NCBI GenBank assembly: GCA_916048095.2
Contig: OU696571.1
Span: forward strand, 4,016,501 to 4,080,500
From: Sacculina carcini
Lineage: Eukaryota; Arthropoda; Thecostraca; Sacculinidae
Direction of reading: 5' to 3'
Length of the DNA: 64,000 nt
Part shown: positions 55,246-64,000 of the stretch, piece by piece
How positions within the stretch are numbered: position 1 is the stretch's first letter
Layout of the letters: every line of letters starts with the position of its first letter
The notes under the pieces: model-generated
What the model was told of the DNA's origin: nothing
Seen by the model: the letters and a program-made list of their open reading frames with translations, nothing else
The model's database searches: none
Translations under genes and position numbers: made by a program

Positions 55246-56028
55246 CAAGCTATTTCGGCTTCAACAGTGAGTGCAAGGTCATGGCGCAGTGAAATGCTCA
55301 AGAGTTTCGATGGAGCCGGTGATGTGATGGCTTGGTTGAAAAAAGCAGAGTTGTTGGCAAGATTGACAGGTGTCACAGAGCTGCAGACGTTTGTGCCGCT
55401 GTTCCTTGAAGGTGCTGCCCTGTCATTGTATCTTGAGCTGGACGACGCAGCGCAGGCTGATTACGAGGTTATTAAATCAACGCTCAGAGATGCATTCACC
55501 ACTAGCCCTGTGGCGTCTTTTGTTATGTTCAAGAACATCAAGTGGGAAGGTGAACAGGTTGACGTATATGCCAACATTATTAGACGACTGGCTGGATTGT
55601 GCGGGTGGAAAGGTGATGCTCTTGAAGTGGCTGTAAAACTAGCGTTTGTGAGTGGGTTTCCTGACCGGATATCTGCGTGCTTACAAGAAGAACAGTTCGA
55701 TCAAGTGGGAATGAGTGTCCTTTTGACAAAGGCTCGGATACTGGCGCGAACGGAGACGAATAATTCGAGCGTTGCTACTGTGGCTGCTTCAGCAGGTGCT
55801 ACTGAGTCCGGTGCGGCCTGCAGTCGACCTGCTGGTGTCAGGCCCTCTGTGAAGAAATTTTTTGGGCTATGCTACACGTGTGGAGGGCCTCACATGTCCC
55901 GGCATTGCTCGAAGCATGCGGTAAGATGTTACCAATGTGGCGAGATTGGACATGTGGCAGCACGTTGTAAGTCGGGAAACGGGAACGGGGGAGCCTCTGC
56001 GCCAGTGGCTTTCCCCGACGTGCAGTGA
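55228..56028 (+). CDS. gag: E3 Gag (266 aa)
   Basis: Starts at ATG 55228 (MMDMKPQAISAS), inside the 5' LTR. N-terminal FDGAGDVMAWLKKAELLARL aligns with E2 Gag. Two zinc knuckles, CYTCGGPHMSRHC and CYQCGEIGHVAARC, lie near residues 215-250. The stop TGA (56026-56028) overlaps the first pol codon by two bases, pol being in the -1 frame. Intact, in contrast to its pol. Confidence 0.9.
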   Translation: MMDMKPQAISASTVSARSWRSEMLKSFDGAGDVMAWLKKAELLARLTGVTELQTFVPLFLEGAALSLYLELDDAAQADYEVIKSTLRDAFTTSPVASFVMFKNIKWEGEQVDVYANIIRRLAGLCGWKGDALEVAVKLAFVSGFPDRISACLQEEQFDQVGMSVLLTKARILARTETNNSSVATVAASAGATESGAACSRPAGVRPSVKKFFGLCYTCGGPHMSRHCSKHAVRCYQCGEIGHVAARCKSGNGNGGASAPVAFPDVQ

Positions 56029-58924
56029 AGGCGCCTGATGACCGACTACCCAGTATAGCAGTGGACGTGTCTGGCATACGAGCCAAGGCTCTGGTGGATA
56101 CCGGATGCTCCACAACGATTATATCTGGGAGATTGGGATTGATATACCACAAACAACCCAAACGTATTGTGACAGTGAACGGACGTGAAGTTCTGTGTTC
56201 TGGCGTCTGTGACGTTTGTATCGAGGTGAGTGGCTCAAAAGTGGAAGTAAAAGCACTTGTATTGTCTGATGTTGTGAATGGATTCGATGTAATTCTTGGG
56301 ATGGATTTTATTGGACAATTTGAATATGTGTCAATAGCCAATCGTTGTGTGAGATTCGGACGTCTTAAAAGATTTGATTATGAGAGCTGTGAAGTAGCAG
56401 TTAGAAACGACGGAACTGATTTGGAGCATGAAGTGTGCAAGCCATGTAGAGTTGGTAGCAATAATGCAATGTTCTGTGGTATTGATGATAAGGATTTTTC
56501 AGCACAGTTTGATGGCGAGCGATGGACGGTTGAGTGGAAAATGAAGGGCGATGCTCCCGTGTTGACTCAGAGGGTGGAATGCTATGAGCAGACACTGAAG
56601 GGTGGAATTAAGGAAGAATTCGAGAGTGAACTTCAGCATTGGATAGATTAAGACATATTGCGCCCGTGGCACGACGATGTTAGAGACGGGGTGCTGCCTC
56701 TGCTTGCTGTGTATCAACCAACAAAGAAGAAAGTGCGCCCAGTGATCGATTTTAGGGAGTTGAACACATTCGTTAGTAGTCACACTGGAGATGACTTCAT
56801 AGACGTGTGTACTGAAAAACTGAGACAGTGGAGGAAAGTAGGCGAATCAGCGTGTCTGATTGATCTGAAATCAGCCTATCTTCAAATCCATGTTGATCCA
56901 CAGCTCTGGAAGTATCAGCTTGTTAGACATGGGGGTGTGACGTACTGTTTAACCAGATTGGGTTTCGGTTTGTGCTCGGCTCCTCGAATTATGACTAGGA
57001 TACTTCGCACGGTGCTAGGTCAGTCATCAGCCGTGGCAAATGCCACTGATTCGTACGTTGATGATATTATGGTGGATGTGTCAAAAGTTGATCCAGCAGA
57101 TGTGATTGAGCACTTACGAAGATATGGACTAATTTCAAAAGATCCTGTTCCAATTCATGGTGGCAGTGTACTTGGATTGAGTCTACGAAGAAACAGCAAA
57201 GGTGTACTCATGTTTCAACGAGGAAACGATGTGCCGAACGTGGGAAACCATATGACCAAGAGAGAATTGTTCTCAATCTGTGGAAAGCTGCTAGGGCATT
57301 ATCCAGTGGCAGGATGGCTGAGAATTGCATGCAGCTATATAAAGCGATTGACTGATTCCAACGGGTGGGACTCTGTCGTGGATCAAAAATCGTTGAAATT
57401 GACTCGAGAGATGGTGAGAAGAGTGCGGCTGGACGATCCGGTTGGTGGACGTTGGAATGTTACACAGGTTGAATCTGGTATTGTCTGGTGCGATGCAAGT
57501 GATATAGGAATTGGAGCTGTCCTTGAAATTTGTAATGCTGTGGTCGAAGATGCAGCTTGGCTGCGTAAAAAGACGGATTTTCATCACATTAACGTCGCAG
57601 AACTGGAAGCAATGACCAGAGGGATCAACATCGCAATTAAATGGGGTTTGAAAAATATCCAAATTCGGACAGATTCTGCGACAGTGGTGGGATGGATAAA
57701 ATCAACGTTGTCGGGTGAATGCAGAGTAAAAACCAAAGGTGCTGCTGAGATCCTAGTGAGCGGAGACTTGGTGTCCTGAACGACCTGGTGAATGAGCTTC
57801 AGTTGGAGCTGAACATTCAATTGGTGCCGACAACGTGTAACAAAGCTGATGTTATGACCCGAGTGAGGAAAGAGTGGCTAGGGACATTCGTAGTGGATGA
57901 TGAACCTAACATGTGTGGATTGAGTATTGATATCTTGAAGCAGTTGCATAATGAACATCACATGGGTGTTGATCGCACGCTTTTTCTGGCCAGGAAATTC
58001 GATCCCAATGTGATGCGTAGTCAAGTGCAGCGAATAGTAAAAACATGTCGACGATGTCAATCAATCGATCCAGCGCCCACCGTTCATCCCCGAGGTGAAC
58101 TTCATGCTGCAGAGAACTGGAGACGACTGGCAATCGATGTAACCCACTACCGGCAAATTCCTTTCCTATCAGTACTTGATTGTGGACCGGGGAGATTCGC
58201 TATATGGCGAAAGTTGCGCGCTGAATCGGCTGAGCAGGTCTCCAGCATCATGGAAGAGATTTTTCGCGAAAGAGGTCCAGTTAGAGAAGTGCTCATGGAC
58301 AACAGCACCGTCTTCAGATCAACGCTCCTGAAGCAGACGTTTGACCGTTGGAAGGTGGGCAGATACTTTAGAGCGGCGTATCGCCCCTGTGGAAATGGAA
58401 TCGTCGAGAGAAATCACCGCACCATTAAAGCAGTTGCAGAAAGAGCCCAGATATCACCATTGATGGCCGTGTTCTGGTACAACGTCTCACCGAAGCATGG
58501 ACAGGACGAGTTGTCGGTACCTCAACGTCACCTGCATACTTATGAATGACGACATCCTAACATGGAGTATGAAGTAACAGGGAACACAACGGATGAACGC
58601 GATTTAAGTATTACAATGGGAGATGAAGTTTGGGTGAAGCCGGCGGATGCAAAATGTACGTCACACTGGTCAAGAGGAATTGTTACTGGAATTCAATCGC
58701 CAACTAACATCTCGGTGGATGGCGTGCCTCGTCATGTACTAGACATCAGACCTGTGTTTGAAGAAGAAGAAGAAGAGATCAACGATAACGACCACGAAGA
58801 AATCGGAAATGCAGAGCCAGATGAGAGTGTTGAAAGCGAGCAAGGCAGCGACTTGCCTCGAAGGTCCACTAGAGAACGGAGGCCTCCTGTGCGCTTCAAT
58901 GATTATATATTAGAGGGTGATTGA
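56025..58924 (+). pseudogene. pol: E3 Pol: protease, RT, RNase H, integrase; three lesions
   Basis: Protease LVDTGCSTTIISG, RT with VRPVIDFRELN, LIDLKSAYLQIHV, RLGFGLCSAPRIMTRI and catalytic SYVDDIM, RNase H IVWCDASDIGIGAV, integrase zinc region LHNEHHMGV...CRRCQSID, and core LAIDVTHY, LMDNSTVF, GNGIVERNHR. Lesions: an in-frame TAA at 56649-56651 before RT, a one-base deletion near 57758 after RNase H, and a TGA at 58547-58549 in the integrase tail. The frame then runs to 58924 with GVPRHVLDIRP and an acidic stretch. Cannot yield a full polyprotein. Confidence 0.93.
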
Positions 58925-58930
58925 GTGATC

Positions 58931-58947
58931 TTGAGATCATGGGGAGG
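58931..58947 (+). promoter_or_regulatory. E3 polypurine tract
   Basis: TTGAGATCATGGGGAGG directly before the 3' LTR. Confidence 0.82.
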
Positions 58948-59192
58948 TGTAGTGTAAGTGAGTGAGCATGTGAGCGAGTGACATTGGACAGTGGTACTTG
59001 CCCTTTGTGCTAAGTGCGTGTGTGCGTGTGAGCTTGTGTGTATGTGTATGTAATGCGACTGGGCGTTTGTGAATTGTGACCTTGTCAGTTGTGTTGTGGG
59101 AGTGAGCGCGTGCTGGTGTGATTTCGGAAGGTGTGATTTGTCATATTGATTTCTTTTCTCAGATACCAGGCTTCATGATGGACATGAAACCA
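58948..59192 (+). repeat. E3 3' LTR (245 bp)
   Basis: Same sequence as 55001-55245. Confidence 0.95.
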
Positions 59193-60511
59193 TATCCAAG
59201 CATACATACAAAGACAGACAGATAATTTCTTTTATATATAAATATATATATATATATTTGAGCCCGCCCGTCGTGCTGAACAATTCATAAAGTAAGATTC
59301 ATATTCATTTCATAAAATATACTGAATACAAATTAAAAAGCCAAAAATTCAACCTGTATATACGTTCACCAATAAAAAAATCTAAATCTGAATATTTTTA
59401 TTTTAAATTTCACAAAATATTATCCCTCAATCCGCCTCATATTTGAACCTGCCCGTCGTGCGGAATAATTCAAAACACAAACACGTAACAAACAATGAAA
59501 ATTCTAGCATCCAAACCCGCCCATCGTGCGGAAGAATTCATACTATTAAATTTGTATTCAATTCATATAAAAAAATGAATTAATAAAGAAAAGAGTAAAC
59601 CCATAAAAAGTCTAAATTTCCATATTTTTATATCATTTTGACAAAATAGTTTGCCTAAACCGCCTCATATTTAAACCGGCCCGTCGTGCGGAACAGTTGA
59701 TAACATAAAATTCATATTAAATCTATTAAATAAAATGATTACAAATTTAAAAGTAAACAATTTAACCTGTAAATATGTTAACCAATAGAAATGTCTAAAT
59801 GTAAATATTTTCATTTTCATTTTGACAAAATATTATCCCTCAACCCGCCTCATATATAAGCCTGTCCGTCCTGTTTGATAATTAAGAACACTAACACGTA
59901 AAAAACAATGAAAATTCTAGCATGTAAACCCGCCCGTCATGCGGAACAATTCATACTATTAAATTTGTATTCAATTCATAAGAGAAATGGAATATGAATT
60001 ATAAAAAATAAAGTAAACCCATGACAAGTCTAAATTTATATATTTTTGTATTAGTTTGCCTGAACCGCCTCATATTTAAACCTACCCGTCGTGCTGAATA
60101 ATTCAGAACTCAGACACGAAACAATGAAAAATGAATAAACTTTTTCATCATAATGTTTCCAAAATATATTTATAACTTAACATCACTATCTAGCATTGAA
60201 ACCCGCCCGTTGTGCGGAACAATTAATAAAATAAAATATATATTGAATTTATGAAAGAAAATTAATACAAATATAAATATAAATAAGTCAACCCATAACA
60301 ACTATTAACCTATAGAAAAGTCTAAATATGAATGTTTTTATTTTAGATGTGGCAAAATATTTCCCTCGAAGAGCCTCATATTTAAACCCGCCCGTCGTGC
60401 GGAACGATTAATAAAATACACGAAATGAAAATGAAAATAAAAAATGAAAATGAAAAAACCAAAAAGCTTAACCAATAGAAAAATATAAATTTGTAAATTA
60501 CATAACCTAAC
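59193..60511 (-). repeat. S1 tandem duplication, copy 2
   Basis: 1,319 bp, near-identical to 53654-55000 with scattered substitutions and small indels. It begins exactly at the E3 3' LTR border and runs on past the point where copy 1 is cut by the 5' LTR. No gene. Confidence 0.92.
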
Positions 60512-60644
60512 CTAACCTGTTGAAATTATTGACGGAATTTTAGCCTCAACATTCCTCAAATTTAGACCCGTTCTTCTTGTTTATTAATTAAGAAGTGTAA
60601 CACTATCAAAACCATGAAACTTTCTGTCATCTCTATAATTATCT
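60512..60644 (-). repeat. S1 repeat, end of block
   Basis: Continues as 51570-51700 does (CTGTTGAAATTATTGACGG and on) until the E4 LTR border. No gene. Confidence 0.8.
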
Positions 60645-61666
60645 TGTAATGTGAACGATGTATTTAATGCGAATTATATCGATGATATGAAACCGGAAAT
60701 AAAGCCGCACAATAGTTCAGACGACGCCAGCAAAGAACACGGAGAAGAATACGGCACACAAGATCCTCTCACACTCGCACGTAAAACCACTAGACACACG
60801 CACACGCGAAAAGCACCGAAACAACTATTGCCGCACAAAACACCGCACACTAAACCAACGCAACACCAAGGGCGTGTTTCATTATCACTAACGTAAGTGC
60901 TGAAGGAAGTTGATGGAAGTGAACGGATAATGAAACACTTTGTGAAGTGATACATCAATGACGCTTGTTTGACTATTTTGAACAGCTGAGTGCGAATATA
61001 CCCACAAACTTTCTGGTCCAAATAATTTGTTTTGCTTCATTTTCATCATTTGCATTTGCTTTCTGTTGATCTGCTGAATTTTAGTTCATGGATTCATTTA
61101 TTCCATATGGAGCTGCGCTAATCTCAGCATTGTCGGATTTACACAAATACCACACAAATACTTGAAGCCGTCCGCTATGGCGAACAAAATGCTCACATAA
61201 AATATATTCTATATTATATAGTCCTCAACAAGTATATTCTATTCCTCTATTCAATTACAAAACAAACAGCACACGGTGAAGGGAATGTCGCTAAAGCGCA
61301 ATGATTGCCTAATGCCTTCTGCTTCAAGCCTTCCGAGTGAAGCGCGGTGAAGTACTTCACTCCACCTTCAGCATTGATAATGTAACAGTGTGAAGCGCTT
61401 CCTAGCGCTTCAGTATTGATAATGAAACACGCCCCTAGACTCTCACTGACTCGTCACATTCTCGCTGACGCAATCAACTGTCACTCACGCACACACGAAC
61501 ATACAAACACACGCGCGCATACACACACATGTTCAGTTGCACGCGCATGACATTCGAGGCACCTACAGTAACGTTCCCAATAACAAGTCCAATAGTGCAC
61601 GCGCACGCTTACAAACTCTTACACACATATACAAATATACAACAATTAATACACGCACTAACCACA
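60645..61666 (-). repeat. E4 3' LTR, interrupted by a MITE
   Basis: TGTAATGTGAACG ... CACTAACCACA on the + strand. Without the 565-bp MITE it is about 457 bp, close to the E2 LTR length. No partner LTR is in the window, so the left border is inferred from where S1 homology ends. Confidence 0.72.
60870..61434. mobile_element. PIF/Harbinger-like MITE, uninterrupted copy (565 bp)
   Basis: Begins GGGCGTGTTTCATTATCA and ends with its inverse. Flanking triplets are CAA and CTA, so the target duplication is either mutated or not of the TTA type. Inside are GAAGTACTTCAC and repeated GCGCTTC motifs. It is the reference for the copy split by CR1-B and CR1-C. No transposase. Confidence 0.88.
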
Positions 61667-61679
61667 CGCCCCCGTGATG
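61667..61679 (-). promoter_or_regulatory. E4 polypurine tract
   Basis: Minus-strand CATCACGGGGGCG directly before the LTR. Confidence 0.72.
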
Positions 61680-61753
61680 TTTTCATCATCTCCAACGTGG
61701 TAATCTTCCATCCACCGAGGTCTGCGCCTTTCTCTTACGGGCCTGCCTTGATG

Positions 61754-64000
61754 CTATTCACCGAAACTCCGCATCTCCGCTTCTCCAGTAGTACGCCGCG
61801 CCTCGCTTTCGTCCTCTTCGTCCGATTCATCCGCAAACAAGCGCCGCACGTCTAAGACGTGGCGCGGTGTGCCGTCGACATCCATATTACTGGAAGATGT
61901 CACACCAGTAACTCTACCTCTGCGCCAATGTGTGGTGCATCTTGCTCCAGATGGTTTCACCAGCACCTCATCTCCCACTCGCCAGCCACTGTCTTCTTTC
62001 CGAGAACCCTCAACAGGAGTCATGGGATGTCTCCACTCATAGCGGTACAGCCCACGTGCTGGAGCCGTCTCAGGGTCGTTGATATTCTTTGGTGCCATGT
62101 TGTACCAAAACACCAATTCTGGTAGAGTTTTGCCACATCGTTCCGCCATTCTATTCACAGTGCGATGATGACGTTCTACGATGCCGTTTCCCGAAGGTCG
62201 ATAAGCTGCTCGATACCTTCTGATGACACTCCACTTGTCACACAGCTCTGCCAGTACAGACGATCGGAACGCGGCACTGTTGTCCGGCGAAATTTCATCC
62301 GGAGGTCCTCTTTCGAGAAACACGTCGTTCAGGATCCTCACAACGTCGTCGGCGTTCTCGGAGCGCGCTTTTTTCCATAGCGCAAAGCGACATGGGCCGG
62401 AATCCACAATAGTCACATAGCACTGGCCCTTGTACTCTGTAGCATCCACCGACAAGCGACTCCAATTATTTTCCACACTAATTTCGGCAGGAGGGTGTCT
62501 TACTGGCGCTGGATCCACCGACTGACAACGCAAACATCTTTTTACACAGTCCTCCGTTTCTTCCTTGGTCACTTTGGGATCTACCATTCTACTCAGCGCC
62601 AAGGTTCTGTCGACACCAAAATGATGCAGACCATGTAACTCTTCCACCGTCATAAGACCCGTCCCATTATTTGCCTCAGATATCCGTAGCCACGACCTCG
62701 GCACCCTGGTGAGTGCATCCGCCTTGTTATGTTCTGACCTAACGTAAGATGCTGATATTCTCAGACCGAGTTCATCAGCCAGATCACTCAACACGCCAAG
62801 CCTGCGTTTGATCAACATTTCAGCCGCACTGCTGCTCTTCATCCGGCTCTCGCCGTTTAGCACCGATTTCAGCCATCGAAGCACCGTGGAAGAATCCGTT
62901 TTCACCTCGACCTGCTGAATACCCCATTTCACCGCTAGGTTGATTCCCCTCAACACGGCGTCCATCTCGACAACCTTGATGTGATGTGCATCACCTGACT
63001 TTCGCAGCCACGACGCGTCTTCTGCTACCTCACCGTCCACCTCAAGTATGACTCCTAGAGCAAGACTGCTAGCATCACACCAGACGGTTCCTTTCAGCTT
63101 GTCAGGTACATGCCATCTGCCACGCACTGGATCATTCGAGAGAACTTTCTTGAGCATTTCTCGTGCCATTACCAAAGACTCACAGCTCACGCTTTCATCC
63201 CAATCAATACTTTATGTCGATCTTTTCACAAAACTAGCGGCAACCCTCAACCACCCAGCCACAGGATAGTGCCCAACTAGTCTACCGCACAAGGAAAACA
63301 GCTGTCTCTTGGTCGTGCCATCTTCTACATCATCCGGAAGTTCATTCTCTCTGCTGAAAACCAAAACACCTCTGTCTACTCGCAGATTCAGTCCAAGTGC
63401 TCGACCATTTTCCATGTCCTCAGGTACCTTCGCCTCCAAACCGTACTTTTTCAAATGATTGATGACATCGGCGGCGCTCACAACACTCTCGTTTACCAGA
63501 ATATCATCTATATACGAGCTCGTTCCTGACTGGATTCGTTCGTTCATGCTCAATACCTTCCTTAAAATTTTCGTCATCACCCGGGGTGCACAACTAAGAC
63601 CGAATCCCAGTCTCGTTAGACAGTACCTGTCCCCATTAAACTCGACTTGCTGGTACTGCCATAAAGTTTCATCCATTTTGATCTGCAGATATGACGTCTT
63701 CAAGTCGACCAATTTCAGCGGGCCCGGCCACCTGCGCCAGCCGCGCAATGTCTCTTCACACACCGGAGCGTCGAACCCACTGTGACTCTCAACGTACTTA
63801 TTGAGTTCGCGGTAGTCAATCACCGGCCTCACCTTTTTTTTATTCGGTTGATCAACGGCCATCAACGGAAGTATGCCCCCGGTCATTCCACAAGGTATCA
63901 ACCAGCCCTGTGATATCCATCTCCGAATCTCTTCGTCAAATCTATCCTTCAACTCGGGCTTCCTTACACTGCTGTAACTACCGACAACGTTTCTGAGCAC
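61754..64000 (-). pseudogene. pol: E4 Pol, partial: RT, RNase H, integrase; one nonsense codon
   Basis: Reading from the window edge: KKKVRPVIDYRELNKYVES, LVDLKTSYLQIKM, RLGFGLSCAPRVMTKI and catalytic SYIDDILV, then GHYPVAGWLRVA. An in-frame TAA at 63212-63214 follows; the same frame continues with RNase H TVWCDASSLALGVIL, integrase zinc region LHGLHHFGV...CLRCQSVD, core LSVDATEY, EISPDNSAAF and GNGIVERHHR, and C-terminal GTPRHVLDVRR. It ends at 61754, 88 nt before the LTR. Apart from the TAA no lesion is visible. Protease and gag are outside the window. Confidence 0.92.

Larger units (their letters stand above)
55001..59192 (+). mobile_element. Gypsy-like element E3, between duplicated S1 segments
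   Basis: Identical LTRs flank gag and a pol with two stops and one frameshift. The flanking 5-mers do not match (CTAAC left, TATCC right), unlike E1 and E2. Confidence 0.94.
60645..64000 (-). mobile_element. Gypsy-like element E4, partial (runs off window)
   Basis: 3' LTR, polypurine tract and the RT-RNase H-integrase part of pol on the minus strand. The remaining pol, gag and 5' LTR would lie beyond 64000. Confidence 0.92.

Noticed and set aside
60651-60896. 81-aa open frame in the E4 LTR
   Set aside because: It runs across the LTR-MITE junction, so it is an accident of the insertion.

Overview
The window looks like a gene-poor, transposon-saturated stretch of an invertebrate animal genome. 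I found no host gene, rRNA, tRNA or CRISPR array. The evidence for an animal is the set of transposable elements: a BEL/Pao element, two kinds of Ty3/gypsy-like element, CR1/L2-type and L1/Tx1-type non-LTR elements, a hAT element and PIF/Harbinger-like MITEs, with long (TA)n and (TG)n tracts. Short (CTAAC)n tracts, equivalent to TTAGG, would fit an arthropod but are weak evidence. The species cannot be named from this.

The background is an AT-rich repeat family, here called S1, with more than 40 copies of a GC-rich core (CCGCACGACGGGCGGG and variants). S1 runs in + orientation from 1 to 37.86 kb and in - orientation from 37.98 kb to about 60.6 kb; the switch is at a 129-bp (TA)n tract. The S1 end (15-nt hairpin, about 9 nt, CTAG, then T) resembles a Helitron 3' end. 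A second repeat, S2, forms tandem arrays of about 340-390 bp. A composite block (S1 end, TA tract, reverse transcriptase remnant, S2) occurs near both ends of the window in opposite orientation.

Layout. 1-8.8 kb: S1, composite block, S2 interrupted by a 5'-truncated CR1 element (CR1-A). 8.8-26.4 kb: one L1/Tx1 element (minus strand) split by two LTR elements: a BEL/Pao element (10597-20401), whose own 5' LTR is split by a deleted gypsy-like element E1 (17478-20098), and a nearly complete gypsy-like element E2 (21626-26167). Matching target-site duplications give the order of events. 26.4-31.1 kb: S1, a captured gag fragment, an S2 array. 31.1-36.9 kb: G1, an apparently complete Ty3/gypsy element of CsRn1 type with identical 795-bp LTRs, intact gag and pol, a tRNA-Trp-like primer site and a U UUA AAC frameshift site. 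36.9-44.6 kb: S1, the TA centre, a decayed relative of G1 (G2), a possible solo LTR and a hAT element. 44.6-51.2 kb: a Harbinger-like MITE containing an intact CR1 element (CR1-B, with a PHD finger in ORF1) and a truncated one (CR1-C). 51.2-60.6 kb: the inverted composite block, then a tandem S1 duplication (53654-55000 and 59193-60511) separated by gypsy-like element E3. 60.6-64 kb: gypsy-like element E4, with a MITE inside its LTR, running off the window.

The coding content is therefore retrotransposon gag/pol and CR1 ORF1/ORF2 genes. G1 and CR1-B show no lesion I could find and are the best candidates for recent or present activity. E1-E4, BEL, G2, L1, CR1-A and CR1-C all carry stops, frameshifts or truncations.
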